A model generated the notes under the pieces. The model saw nothing but the letters and a program-made list of their open reading frames with translations, had not been told where the DNA came from and made no database searches. From Tethya wilhelma (taxonomy: Eukaryota > Porifera > Demospongiae > Tethyida > Tethyidae): a stretch of 64,000 bases of DNA. The stretch lies in assembly GCA_964030475.1 (NCBI GenBank), contig CAXIPT010000006.1, forward strand, positions 195,297-259,296. The letters are read 5' to 3'. Positions within the stretch are counted from its first letter, which is position 1; every line of letters begins with the position of its first letter. A program made the translations under genes and the position numbers. Below are positions 23,201 through 34,000 of this stretch, in pieces.

Positions 23201-26200
23201 GACACTGCGTCTGGTATACTAGAGGGAGGAGCAATCACTGCTTCCCAGCAGAGTGAGATTACATTTGATGGAACAGTCAACATCTTGGACAATGCTGTAA
23301 TCAATGGACATGGTGGAGCTATTCTATTGCGTGGGCACAGCAGTATCAATACACATGGAAATACAACTATTGCCTACAACACAGCACTGTCTGGTGGAGG
23401 GATATATGCTTACCAGAGTACCTTGAACTTCACTGGCACCACAACCATATCAGAGAACTTCGCTACAACAAAGGGAGGAGGAATCTATGCTAGCGGCTCA
23501 ACAGTAACACTAACTGGAGGACAACTTGAGTTTATTGAGAACAGAGCTGAGGAAGGAGGTGGAATTTGTTTGGAAACACATTCTAGACTTCACATGAAAA
23601 AGGCTGTTTCAGAATGTTCCATCAATGAGTCACAGAGCAATAACTGCATGAATCAATCGCTGATATCTAATCTTTTAGGAGTTTACTTCACAAACAACTC
23701 GGCTGTCTATGGTGGAGCACTGTTCATCTCAGATGAATCAAGTACTTGTGACAATCAACCATTTTCTAGAGAATGTTTCTTACAAGAAATTGTCTCACAT
23801 ATTAAAGATGATGACTTGACAATCACCCAAAATATTCACTTTGAAGACAACTCAGCAAACATGTCAGGTGGGGCAATATATGGAGGGCTCTTAGACAGAT
23901 GTACACTCAGTCAAGATGGACAAGACAAGTATCGAAATGGCTCCCAACTAGATGCAATATCTTTCCTAACCAACATTACCAACCTTGATGAAAGTGACTT
24001 TTCGTCTGAAATATCTTCTGAAACTGTAGGCCTGTGCTTCTGTGATGAAAATAACCAACCAGATTGTGACAAACCCACAGTAAATAAAGTCATGCCTAGG
24101 AAGGGAGAGACATTCAGTATATCTCTTGTTGCTGTAGACCATGTTAATAACCCAGTGGAAGCATCTGTGAGAGTATCTCTTTCACCACAAGGTGACCTAG
24201 TCAAAGGACAGAGCATTCAGAACACCACTTCAAACTGCACACAGTTGAACTTCACCATAACCTCCCCACATGATAGGGAAGAGCTAGTGTTGGATGCTGG
24301 GGGTCCATGTAGCTATCATAAAATGGTTATTGTGACATTTGCTCCCTGTGTTTGCCCAGTTGGTTTTGTTAGAACAGAAGATAAATCTAACTGCAGCTGT
24401 GAATGTGATCCATGCTTACATCCTAACTATATTGATGACTGTTCTCCCAGTAACTCATCACTCAAGAGGAAAGACAACATCTGGATAAGTTCTGTTAGCT
24501 ATGAAAATACATCTCAAAAAGAGTGTCCCTATCTAACTTATCCTCATTGTCCATTTGACTACTGCCATCCATCTAGCTCCCCAGTCTGGATTAACCTCAA
24601 CACACCCGATGGTTCTGATGCACAGTGTGTTTTCAATCGTAGTGGCAAGCTTTGTGGGTCTTGTAAGGACGGTCTCAGTCTCTCTCTTGGTAGTTCACGT
24701 TGCTTGCCTTGCTCAAACAACTGGCTAGCTCTACTCATTGTCTTTGCTATAGCTGGTGTAGCACTAGTTGCTTTTCTCCTCATTTTCAATTTGACAGTAG
24801 CTGTTGGAACAATCAATGGACTCGTATTCTATGCCAATATCCTCACAACAAATCGTGCCACTTTCTTTCTATTTCAATCTCCCAATTTCTTCACCATCTT
24901 CATTGCATGGCTCAACCTAGACTTTGGGTTTGAGGCCTGCTTCTTTGATGGAATGGACGGCTATGTCAAAGAATGGCTACAGCTTGCTTTCCCAATTTAC
25001 ATCATATTCTTGGTTACCATGGTGATCATTGGCTGTGAATACTCTACAAGAATTGCTAGACTCTTTACTGGAACAAATCCAGTGGCAACACTAGCTACTC
25101 TCATTCTACTCTCTTATGCTAAAAGCCTTCGTGTCATCATAGCTGCATTCTCTCCAGCAACACTGGAGTATCTTGATGGTTCACAAGAGATAGTGTGGCT
25201 GATTGATGGCAACATTCGTTACTTTCAAGGGAAACACATTCCTCTGTTTCTAGTAGCTCTTCTTATTCTCCTGGTGGGCATTGTATACACCTCTCTCCTC
25301 TTCTCTTATCAGTGGCTTCTGCGTTGCCCAAATAGGATGATAAAACTACTCAAGAATGCAAGGTTTTATCCCTTCATGGATGCTTATCTTGCTCCTTACA
25401 ATATCAACCATCGCTACTGGACTGGACTACTGCTGTTGATCCGTGCCTTCTTGTATGTCGTGGCTGCCATTAACATCAATGGAGATCCAGCAAACAACCT
25501 CTTGGCTATCTTCTGTACATTGGTATGTCTCCATATTGTGAAGACCTTCATGCCAGGTAGAGTCTACAAATCCTGGCTACTGGATGTACTGAACTTTTCA
25601 TTTATAATCAACCTCATTTTTTTCTCCTTTGGTTCTCTCCGAATACGAGAAGCTGGTGTTGGAAATCAAGAGTCTCTTGCCTACACTTCAACCAGCATTG
25701 CTTTCATCACCTTCCTAGTCATCATGACCTATCACACGTATGCCTTTGTACTTCCAAGGAAAACACGAACCAAACTCAACTCCTTCATCCTCAAAATGAA
25801 GTTACGACAAGAACCCACTGATCATGCAATAATTATAGTTCCTCAAGCTGCAGTCACATACAGTGTGGTGGACCCTGTGCCAACTCAACAACAACTACTA
25901 GAGAATATGGAAAAGACAACAACAGCAGCAGTTGCTGAAAGAGAGAGAGAAGAAGCCACAGTAATAGAGAATAAGTCAGCCACTAACACAGAACCATCTT
26001 CAGCTTCACTGGTGACCAAACAAACCTCAGATGAAAACAATTCTCCAAGCAAACATATTAGCAAAACTGTAAAGGAGTTATCTGATGAAACTAGAATGAA
26101 CAAAGAGGAACAGCAAAAACCACCTCTACACATTGAACTAAAGAGAAGGCTCTCGTCATTTTCTTATACTCGTTTCGATCCTCACACCAGAGACAGTGAC

Positions 26201-26257
26201 AAGTTTGGAATGGAGAGGGAAACTGAAATCAACGACTTCATTGAAGTAGCTGACTAG
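20204..26257 (+). CDS. Giant beta-helix repeat, multi-pass membrane protein, copy B (complete, 2017 aa)
   Basis: An intronless frame from ATG 20204 to TAG 26257. Residues 1-19 form a signal peptide (MAALQFLLATLVGSLVSAQT). Residues 20-130 are Thr/Ser/Asp/Pro-rich with Cys. About 280-900 hold some 23 units of 24-27 residues with consensus GGAIWTDSGSISIHGSDFSS followed by NTAG, rich in Asn-x-Ser/Thr sites; weaker beta-helix turns continue to about 1250. About 1390-1505 is Cys-rich (CSCECDPC, LCGSCKDG, CLPCSNNW). About 1505-1850 has roughly ten hydrophobic spans, starting LALLIVFAIAGVALVAFLLI. The last 170 residues are hydrophilic, with KELSDETRM and KRRLSSFSYT. Expected topology: large glycosylated ectodomain, membrane module, cytoplasmic tail. 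It follows the kinase gene in the same direction. No named family is recognised for the membrane module. Confidence 0.9.
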   Translation: MAALQFLLATLVGSLVSAQTYYIVPDHTHCPNKTTPTDHTPLDNDDLQSTFSGSGSFPDNRIHSCLTLTQYAQLWSPDTSRCTDSGSFPVPPTNPTLEDSGTSGSGSLPDYHTPSMAENCLQYTQSPATTIDSNITLIFEPGHHTLDSRLHIQNVVNLVLRVAPTDSSPSSVAMVTCTNSSGFDFATISEVSVSGLEFSGCRKNSVRSVDQLRMEDCRFQDGHGMELRNVRSATFERSYFISLTAFRETAHEDPYGGVSWDIPVGGAIVAFSSDINVTECLFEGNRAVDDRYNGSGGAIWTDSGSISIYGSDFSNNKAGSNGGAIGTDSGSISIHGSDFSSNTAGRWGGAIGTYNGSISIHGSDFSNNTADEWGGGAIWTDSGSISIHGSDFSSNTPGWGGGAIDTNSGSISIYDSDFSNNTAPGYGGAIWTISGSISIHGSDFSSNSAGYGGAIETDSGSISIHGSDFSSNSAGYGGAIETDSGSISIHGSDFSSNTAGYGGGAIGTPSGSINIHDSDFNNNTAGDLGGGAIGTGSGNISIHGSDFSSNTAQHSSGGAIWTDSGSISIHDSDFSSNTAGGRGGAIRTYSGRITINNYSNFSNNSAATDGGAIETSSGYIIIHDSVFISNMADSLGGAIRTVRGNISIDSACNFTNNRADRDGGAILTDSGRITINGSSFYNNSVATDGGAIWTKNGNISIQDSNLQNNTADRDGGAVWTDSGNLDIHGSEFSNNRVGTDGGAIGTDSGSISIYGSDFSSNTAGTDGGAIWTDSGSISLDGPCGFSSNTAGTDGGAIWTDSGSISLGGPCDFSSNTAGTDGGAIWTDSGSISLGGPCDFSSNTAGTDGGAIWTVRGNISIHDSDFTRNTASSGGVLRTDSGNVTINDSVFIRNTALNGGVLFLGSATDSVNEINNSIFSHNRAANQGGAIYVQSRSISLNGLLQIINNSATTGVVYALQSTLELSGNTTISDNGASIYVIESKTRFYGHTDIVNNSHGNDTASGILEGGAITASQQSEITFDGTVNILDNAVINGHGGAILLRGHSSINTHGNTTIAYNTALSGGGIYAYQSTLNFTGTTTISENFATTKGGGIYASGSTVTLTGGQLEFIENRAEEGGGICLETHSRLHMKKAVSECSINESQSNNCMNQSLISNLLGVYFTNNSAVYGGALFISDESSTCDNQPFSRECFLQEIVSHIKDDDLTITQNIHFEDNSANMSGGAIYGGLLDRCTLSQDGQDKYRNGSQLDAISFLTNITNLDESDFSSEISSETVGLCFCDENNQPDCDKPTVNKVMPRKGETFSISLVAVDHVNNPVEASVRVSLSPQGDLVKGQSIQNTTSNCTQLNFTITSPHDREELVLDAGGPCSYHKMVIVTFAPCVCPVGFVRTEDKSNCSCECDPCLHPNYIDDCSPSNSSLKRKDNIWISSVSYENTSQKECPYLTYPHCPFDYCHPSSSPVWINLNTPDGSDAQCVFNRSGKLCGSCKDGLSLSLGSSRCLPCSNNWLALLIVFAIAGVALVAFLLIFNLTVAVGTINGLVFYANILTTNRATFFLFQSPNFFTIFIAWLNLDFGFEACFFDGMDGYVKEWLQLAFPIYIIFLVTMVIIGCEYSTRIARLFTGTNPVATLATLILLSYAKSLRVIIAAFSPATLEYLDGSQEIVWLIDGNIRYFQGKHIPLFLVALLILLVGIVYTSLLFSYQWLLRCPNRMIKLLKNARFYPFMDAYLAPYNINHRYWTGLLLLIRAFLYVVAAININGDPANNLLAIFCTLVCLHIVKTFMPGRVYKSWLLDVLNFSFIINLIFFSFGSLRIREAGVGNQESLAYTSTSIAFITFLVIMTYHTYAFVLPRKTRTKLNSFILKMKLRQEPTDHAIIIVPQAAVTYSVVDPVPTQQQLLENMEKTTTAAVAEREREEATVIENKSATNTEPSSASLVTKQTSDENNSPSKHISKTVKELSDETRMNKEEQQKPPLHIELKRRLSSFSYTRFDPHTRDSDKFGMERETEINDFIEVAD
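21536..21685 (+). repeat. Two identical 75-bp coding repeats in giant gene B
   Basis: The unit running from AGTGATTTCAGTAGCAACTC to CATACATGGT is repeated exactly in tandem, encoding the same 25 residues twice. Identity at silent sites shows a very recent duplication within the array. A similar near-identical pair lies at about 22590-22740. Confidence 0.85.
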
Positions 26258-28390
26258 TAAGTATCACTTTCAACACACACACACACACTAACACTTTATG
26301 TTCTCCTATAGTTGTAGTCATTACTGTTCTATTACAATTATGTTAATGACTGTATTTTGTTTATCATTGTCTCAACTATTTGTTTCATGTCAATGTGTCT
26401 TGTGGTTAGGTTTTGTTATTGTTGTTGTATTCAAACCTGTTTGTCTGTCTGTCCATATGTGTGAGTCTATTTGTCTGTGTCTTGTTTGTATTCAGTTTCA
26501 GTATAAATGTTTGTTGCCATCATTCTTTCTCTCAGTGACTCACTGCTAGTATGTCTTGACGGTCTATACTCTCTTTCACTGTGTTATATGTATAAGTGTT
26601 AATTGTCTCTTCAGTTTCTAAACTATTTACCTGACAGGTAAATATGTATCTACTGTACACACGCGTGTGTACACAAAAAAGAAAACAAACAAAAAAAAGG
26701 CCATGCACACACATCTCCTATTAAGCAATTGTTCTTTTCTGTCAACTTCTAAACTTAAACCACACACACTTTCAGTATTCATTCAGTTTCATCTATCTTG
26801 TATAAATGCTCCAGTTTGTATTTGAGTTTCAATGTCATTAGTCCATATCAGTCTATCATCACACACACACATGTACACAATATTACAACAATAATACTTC
26901 GGATGTACACGCCATTATGTTCATCTATTTTGTCTCCTTGTTTTAATTTCTTGTGTATTCTTATACAAATTTAATTGTTTTTGTATCCCTAACAATATGT
27001 TGGAGTAACTATATATCCACCATTCAATACAAGCCTTTACAATAGTTATAAGATCCAAAATACATTTGCCATGGTCCTGGATACAGTACCACAGTAGATC
27101 AAGACCACAGACTGACAGGGAGTCAAAGAAACATCTCTTCACTAACAATTCAACCATTGAAGCTATAATGACACTGAGAAGAAAAGAACATCACACCTTA
27201 TTACCACACAGAATCTTTGGAAGCTAGTGAAAGAAAACATTGGAACACTAAAACCTGTCTCCACTGGTCAACATCAACCTCAAAGAGCTTGTAACAAACA
27301 TTCATACATCATTGAAATGGTTTGTCCTACTTTTCTCCATGTGCCTCCAAGGACTAAAGGATCAACATAACTCACACCAGACTATTCAGTAACCTCTTCT
27401 GAGAACAACCTAACAACTTGTTATTCCTACATTTCCACACATCCAACCACTAAAGGATGGCATTGATCAATGTAATTAAGTTAACTCATACCAACATCTT
27501 AAGAGTCATTGATAACCTCTTCTGACAACAACTTGGAAGAAACTTTGTATTAATTCCTTTTATTTGTACTAAATGCACAATGTAATACCGCTGTTGCTTT
27601 TATGCCCATTAGTTAGTTTACATTATTGTTCAAAGATGTCTACCAAGAAAAGACTGTGGTCTTCAAACACAAACAGACATTTATTATACTTTAGTCTTTT
27701 GTGCTATTTTTAAAATGCTTATATTATTAGTTAGTTAATCTTAATGCTAAAATTAATGCTACTTAAATATGAAAAGAACTTTTGTGATTGTTGCAAACAT
27801 TATTATTTCATACTTTAGTGTTTTGTGCTACATTTAGAAATACCCAGTTTTTGAACACATAGAAATATCTTATGCTAATTTGTAAGTAGATAGCTACAAT
27901 GCTTTGGTTTGTACGTAATTTGCTATAGAATTATTCAAAAAAAATTTTTTTTCACTCTGAAACAATCTCAATATCTTGCATGAAAGTCATATGTATGGCA
28001 AGGAGAATCATAGGGGCCATTATACCCAGTTTGATGCCCATGGGCTAATCCAGCTAATATGATACAACAATGTACAATCCACCAGCTGCTACATTGACCC
28101 TATCTCATGAAGTCTAGGAAGGTTGTATTGAGCTGGAATTAGTACCACAGGGATCTGTGTAGCCTAAGAGAGATCTTTAAAATAGTTCAGTTTATTTCCA
28201 GATTAAATTTGAGCTAAAACCACTAAAACTGTATGGATTATAGCCTTTGGTCTAGTGTGATTTTTTTTGACAATTTAATCACCATCATTTCAAAGATCTC
28301 TATATGCTGATCAAAATGGTGCTAGTCCCAGCTTTGAACGAGCAGCCATTGCTGACTTAGAGCAGCTAAGAATACAAAACACTAACTTAC
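26258..28390. other. 3' flank of giant gene B and AT-rich intergenic DNA
   Basis: 26258-26640 matches the 3' flank of gene A. The rest is AT-rich without supported coding sequence. 28080-28385 holds a copy of the CAGTCTAGGAAGGTC dispersed palindromic family. Confidence 0.5.
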
Positions 28391-29115
28391 ATTTTCAGCA
28401 AAGTGTCTCCTTGCTTCAGAGAATCTACTCCTAGTGGCTGCTAGTTGGCCAAGGTTTCTTTGAAGACGTGACTTCAGCCAGGTCTCGCAGTCTGGAGTCT
28501 TCAACACTGACCATTGGCCTGCCTGAGAGAGATACTGGTCAGCACACATAGTGTCCTTCATAGAGATAGCACTTCCTTTCTTGAAGAGCCACGTCAATGA
28601 TGTGTTAATTTCTGAGAGAGAAATACAACAAAGATTAGCTCTAAACTGCAGCAATAAACTTGGCAGTACACGTGAAATTCATAAAGAGAGTTGACAAATT
28701 GTGAATCAGGGGAGGTCTAAAGTGAAGTTTGTGTTTTAAAAACTTAAAGGAGTTTATATTAATGATTCTCAAACTTTTCTTTAAATCTGTTGGTGTTCTC
28801 CTCCTCTCAGTTGCCATGGCGATGAGGAGCTCTCAGGACGGTCACAATGGGACAGATCTTCTTGTGAATGGACAACCAGTCATCATGATGATGTCATCAC
28901 CACTGGAGAGGGTGTGTGTGGGTGATTAGTTATTACAATTTTCCCTTATAATCAACAATAATAACACAAACTGTAATTTATTGATAGCAGCTCATGTAGC
29001 TACCGTGGCATATTATGCTATGACCACCCTTTACCAAAATTTTCTACAAGATACACAGATTCTATGATACCATGCAGTATCTCACCAGTGATAGGTAACT
29101 CTGCAGTTGGTGCAT
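28391..29115 (-). pseudogene. ZMYND12: ZMYND12 copy 2, exons downstream of the LINE
   Basis: Three pieces in transcript order. 29086-29115 continues exon 1 (CTNCRVTYH then donor GTGAGA). About 28760-28902 carries DWLSIHKKICPIVTVLRAPH, the end of the MYND finger, but the start of this exon is one base out of frame and a TGA stands where the family has a Ser before EEE. 28391-28611 encodes ADQYLSQAGQWSVLKTPDCE and RNLGQLAATRSRFSEARRHF, a TPR pair of ZMYND12. The intervening TPR exons are not seen. Frameshift, stop, missing exons and the LINE make this a pseudogene. Confidence 0.75.
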
Positions 29116-29280
29116 TTCTTCTTCTTCTTCTTTTTTGCCTCCAATCAAGGAGAGTTGCCCAATAGTCGTTACAGGGCCACAATGTTTAGCTCAGTGAGCA
29201 GTTCAATTCTATAGGCTTTAAGATCACATAAGAAGTCAATACAGAACTTTGCACTTCTTTACCCTCTATCCAGTTTACCC

Positions 29281-32200
29281 CTAGTATGGTGTCAGAGAAG
29301 GAGTGGGAGCACGTGATGTAGTCCGGAATTTGTGAGATAGTTGAGGGCGGAGCTGCAGCCAAAAGAGCGAGGCGTTTTGAGTTGCAGGACAGCAGCTAAT
29401 GAAGTGATGGGCATCCTCCAGTGGAGCAAAGCAGAGCTTGCAGGTCTGGTCTCCCTGCCTTATGTTGCCGGAGCGACTCCTAAATCTGGAGCAGTCATCC
29501 TCCAGACCACCGCAACCAAGCAGAAGTCTCAACCGAAAGTTAGACTTCTTGGTATGCATGGGATCACCAACAGTATAGAGCCAGAGGTTAGCCGGTTTAC
29601 CCGGGGAGAGATCACACTCACTTATCTGATAGTCCTCACAGTCATCAGCAAAGGTAAGATATGACTGAATCTCTAGTTGCTTCTTAGTCAACCTTTTCCA
29701 TATGTGTTGTTTAGGTGGCGAGGATAAAAGATGACTGATATCTGGAAGATTAAGTTGATCCAGGAGCTCCCTAAAGGAAGGAAGTAAGCCTCGAGCAGAG
29801 TCACAGTTTCCCCTGGCTCGCAGTACCCTCTTTGCGATTGAGTCGTCTGGTAAATTTGTTAAAGATACAATAAAGTTAAGTTTACGATAGCTAATCATTG
29901 ACTTGACATCAGTTGTACCAAGAAGGGTATGTAGAGAACTAGATGGGCACCTTGTAGGGAGACCTTGGATGGTCCGAAGGATCTTTCTGTGAACCCTCTC
30001 AACCATTAGGAGTTCAGACTTGGTAAGGTACCACAGTTCAGATCCATACAGAAGAATCGGTACAGCAATAGCTTGATACAGTCTATGTGATGTGATGGGA
30101 TGTAGGCAGCCAAATCTGGATCCCACACCATTAAGCCCAAAAAATGCACTGCGACCCGAGGTGCAACGACTAGCAGTGCGGCGGATGGAGGAATTGTGGA
30201 CAGAACGCATGATTCCAAGGTGTTTGATCTCATCAACTTCACTAATTCGATTCCCGTCAAGGAACCATTCACGCGTGGACCTCCGAGCAGTCCTCGATGC
30301 CTTGGTTCCCCCGAACACCATAATAGCGGACTTATCAGCATTAAGGCTGTAACGCCACTTGGCAGCATACTGAGCAACAATGTCCAACATGGCCTGCAGT
30401 TCCTCCGGGGAGCCTGCAATTAGTGCCAGGTCATCCGCATACATCGGGGCACCACAGTAGATGTCATCGATATACGCACCTAGGCCAGAGTGTGTGAGGA
30501 TGTCTAGAAGTTCATTGACAAAGAGAGAGTAGAGGAAGGGGGTACTCCTTGCTTGATGGAGAAGACAGAGGATTCTCTGCTGTTCCATAGAACTGAGCTA
30601 GAGGAGGACTGATACCAATTCTTGATCAGTTTCCAAATATGACCACGAACACCATTCTGATGGAGTTTAACCAGGAGTCCCTCATGCCACACGGTGTCAA
30701 AGGCTTTCCTTACATCCAAAAAGGCAACATATGCCTTCTTACCTCTCTCTCTTACTGCCTGTACTGCTTCCTGCAAGATGAAAGCAGTGTGCAGACGACT
30801 GTGTTTCGGCCGGAAACCTCCTTGTAGAGGATTTAACTTTGGTGGACTGTCTTGCTGCATTATTCTGAGAAGAACTAATTTCTCCAAGATTTTACTCACA
30901 TTTGACAGGATGGTGATCCCCCTGTAATTGGATGGATTAGTAAGGTCTTTGTGTACACTCTTCGGGATCGGAATAATGTATCCCTTCTGAAAAGCTTGTG
31001 GAATGTACCCATTCTTCAGAATGGCATTAAAGAGATTGGTAAGATGAGAGAAGAGCTCAGATCCACCATATATGAGGTGCTCAGGGTCTACCTCATCAGG
31101 ACCACTGGCTTTCCCTCGCTTGAGAGAGAGGATCACCTCAGTCACCTCTTCAGTTGAGAATGGAGTAAAATCATCCTCAGTGCAGTCATCCATCATCCTG
31201 GAGAGAGCATCACTAATCTGTTGAGTGGTTGCTTCGTCGCAATCCAACGGTGTTGGGTCTGCCAAGTCTTTGAAGTACTTTGCCCAGCCTTCTCTGGTAT
31301 CAACTCCTTCATAGTTAGTGATTTTATTTCCATTCAATCTCCTGATCTCACGAAACAGTTTGGAGGAATTGTTACAGTTAATGTCAATGTTGTTGAGGAA
31401 ATCCTCATGCTGTTGCCGTTGATGGTGTCTGAGCTTAGCTCTGAACTTAGACTTTGCCTCCTTGTAGGATTTCCTAGCTAGATGATCACTACGTTGAGGG
31501 CGACCAGCATGTATCCAAGCCTTGTGGGCTGTCTTAGAAAGATTGTGGGCAGAGTTTAACTCCTGTGTCCATCCAGGCTTTAGGTGCCGAGCATACCTCT
31601 TCTGGGGAATATTTTTCTTAGCTGCAGAGAGAATGCTGGAGAGGAGTGTAGTGAGGTAGGAGTCAATATCAGCATTGCTTGCATCATGACATAAGGGTGT
31701 TAGAGACTTCAGCGCCTCCTCTACTGCTTGGGTGTAAGTTCGTTGAATCTCCTCTTTAGACAATTTTCCCCAATTCATAGAAAACCTTGAACTTGAGGGT
31801 GTTTGGTGGGTTTTGGCATTGATGATGAACCACTTGCTAAGATGCATTTGAACTTACTGCATACAGGAAGATGGTCAGACATATTTAGACTGCATTCATC
31901 AAGAATTGTTGTATCCGAGAACATCGTTGAGAGGTGAGATGGAATCAGGATGTGGTCTATAGTACTTACTGAATCATGTGCAGCACTAATATAAGTGTGA
32001 GTAGTCTCACCATGGCTCCCAGACTGTAAGTGAAGGGATACATAACTCCATCTGTCCAGATACCTGGCTAGGATTCTTCCCTGCTCGTTGATAACAGTGC
32101 TGCAATGGGATACCCCATCAGATCCCAGGTCTGCATTCAAATCACCCAGTAGCACAACATCATTTTCATACGAAAGTGATCCGAGGACAAAGTCAATATA

Positions 32201-32640
32201 GTCCAGTACCTCCTTAAACTCATCCGTGCAGCCTGAGTGAGTAGGTAAGTACAGAGAGAGGAAGCAGATAGGTCGATTTGAGGTTTTCAGTTGAACAGCA
32301 GCCACTCTATGATTGGAGAATTCAGGTAGCTAATTTTCTAATCTTGGCAGACAGAGATTTTCTCCATAGTATTGAAACTCCACCATTACCGCGGAGATAT
32401 CTGGGGGTGCAGGTTATAGGGTCCTCCTCAGATGGTGCAGACATTGAGTAAGCATGGAAGTCACGGTGGAATCTACCTAGTAAGTTCAAATTAAATGAGT
32501 GAAGCCAGTGCTCAGAAATAGCACAAATATCTAGCGAATCAAGCAGATCATGAAGATAATGTTGATTAGATTTGAAGCCACGTATGTTAAAACAACCAAC
32601 TCGTACTACAGACGAGCCAGACCCCCCTCTGTTTATGGTG
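29281..32640 (-). pseudogene. LINE ORF2: endonuclease and reverse transcriptase, frameshifted
   Basis: Endonuclease: GCFNIRGFKSN and AISEHWL near 32480-32600, then after a frame change GDLNADLGSD and the terminal NMSDHLPV near 31855-32160. Reverse transcriptase: GPDEVDPEHL, NYRGITILSNVSKILEKLVL, FLDVRKAFDTVWH, KQGV (30.5-31.1 kb), then after another frame change FLYSLFVNELL and the catalytic MYADDLALIAG near 30430-30460. The C-terminus carries CKLCFAPLEDAHHFISC, a CCHC-type knuckle. At least two frameshifts separate the domains; all catalytic motifs are still recognisable, so the insertion is fairly young. Confidence 0.88.
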
Positions 32641-32679
32641 GTATTGGTGGCTTGGGAGACAGAGGGGGGGATGGGGGTG

Positions 32680-33925
32680 TTACCCCCTGTTCTCGGGCTC
32701 CTGAGAAGAAGCCCTTGAACTAGCGGAGAGGTTAGAATCCTTGGAGGAAATTGTGAAGACATCCTCATCCTCTCCTGAGGGGTTGATGACACTACCATTG
32801 GCAGGGAAACCTTGCAACTGAGGAGTTTGTTTGGAGTAGTCCTTATGCGTCTTCTCTGGAGGCCTTGTTGAGGACCTCTGCCGCGACACAGAATCAGCAA
32901 ACGATTTCTGGTGTTTTGGGGGTCTAGGGACTGAGCCAGAGTTGTTACTAAGGCAAGTGTCTTGCACTCTGCTGGCCGAGGATGTCGAAGCAGGACATGC
33001 TTTGGAAGATCTAGCTGAAAGAGCTTTCACACATTCTTCGAGCCCGGGTTGCTAATACGCTCTTCCAAAGATATAATATGAAGGCGGAGGGATTTATTTT
33101 CTAGCTTAAGATCCCTTTCTGTTTTGGCAGTGTTACTCGAGAAGGAATGTACTAACGAGGACAGCTCAGCAACTGAGGCAGTCGACTCAGAAGAGTTAAC
33201 ATTGCCGCTCTTTGACTGCGTGGGGTTCTTAGTGGAGAGGCAGAGAGCACATGAGTCATTAGAGCCACACAGGCAGCTAGATTGCTTGACATGTGAAATA
33301 GCCTTGGCAGTCAAAGGACTAGCAGTTACGCCATTTGCTGTAGAGGAAGAACTGTGATTTCCTGAGCCCTTAGAAATGGAGTCATGTGAAGCCCCTGAGG
33401 CAGTAGCAACTTTAAATAGACAAAGAAGCTCCCTCCCTATTTGTAGTAGGTTTTCCCGTTTTGTGATTCAAACAGTGAAACTGAGAGACTCTCTTGGCCC
33501 CTCGGTCTGTATAACCAGCACAGGTTGCATGAGCAACCAAAGAGCAGTTTGGAAATGCACAGTTAACAGCCGTGTTGTCAGAATATATAACTTGAGAGCA
33601 AATACAACATGACTTATGGACACTCACTTGCTCATTTCCCGCACTACTAGAGCAGTTCAAGTCCGCACTCACTCCCACAGCACCATTTGTCTTCTGCCTT
33701 AGGTCAGGAGAGCCGCTATCCTTATCGTCTTCTTCCCCTACGGGAGCAGTAGCAGAGACAGAGTCCTTCGTCGAAAGCTCTTTCAAAATTCTTGTAAGTC
33801 TGCTCCCAGCTCCCGCTCTCCGTGGACGGGACACGTACTGCTCCTCTCGATACTTGTGGGCTATGAACAACAATAGAGGTACCCCGGCTTTGTGGGAGAC
33901 CTTCTCTTCTTCGCAGCCGGCGTCT
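32680..33925 (-). pseudogene. LINE ORF1 with PHD-like zinc finger and coiled coil, frameshifted
   Basis: 33412-33925 encodes a basic N-terminal region and then CCICSQVIYSDNTAVNCAF, HATCAGYTDRG and FHCLNH, a C4HC3-like finger. A second frame (33027-33314) has a Cys cluster (CLCGSNDSCALC) and a predicted coiled coil (ERDLKLENKSLRLHIISLEE). A third (32680-33030) is Ser/Pro-rich. The three belong to one ORF1 broken by frameshifts. Confidence 0.7.
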
Positions 33926-33957
33926 CGTGAGCCGGCTTCTGACACAGCTGGGTGTGC
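33926..33957 (-). pseudogene. ZMYND12: ZMYND12 copy 2, 5' piece of exon 1
   Basis: The minus strand reads QLCQKPAH and then enters the LINE. The start codon and first 16 codons present in copy 1 (759-848) are missing: about 119 bases of copy 1 between two GCT motifs are deleted here. Confidence 0.65.
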
Positions 33958-34000
33958 AATTTTACTGCGCATGCGTCAACTCTGCCCACGTGGAGTGCCA
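33958..34000. promoter_or_regulatory. ZMYND12/WDR43 bidirectional promoter, copy 2
   Basis: Contains TGCGCATGCGTC at 33966-33977, the same NRF1-like site as copy 1, 23 bases before the WDR43 start codon. Confidence 0.45.

Larger units (their letters stand above)
29116..33925 (-). mobile_element. Nearly full-length LINE inserted in ZMYND12 exon 1
   Basis: A 4.8-kb non-LTR element reading right to left. It starts at 33925 directly after ZMYND12 codons CQKPAH and ends in a (GAA)n-type tail at 29116, after which host codons CTNCRV resume; five host bases (GTGCA) appear lost and no long target duplication is visible. It has an ORF1 with a PHD-like finger and an ORF2 with endonuclease, reverse transcriptase and a C-terminal zinc knuckle, each with frameshifts. 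The PHD-in-ORF1 layout is known from CR1/L2-group elements. Dead in its present form. Confidence 0.9.

Noticed and set aside
30092..33612. Plus-strand ORFs between 30092 and 33612
   Set aside because: Antisense shadows of the LINE ORFs.
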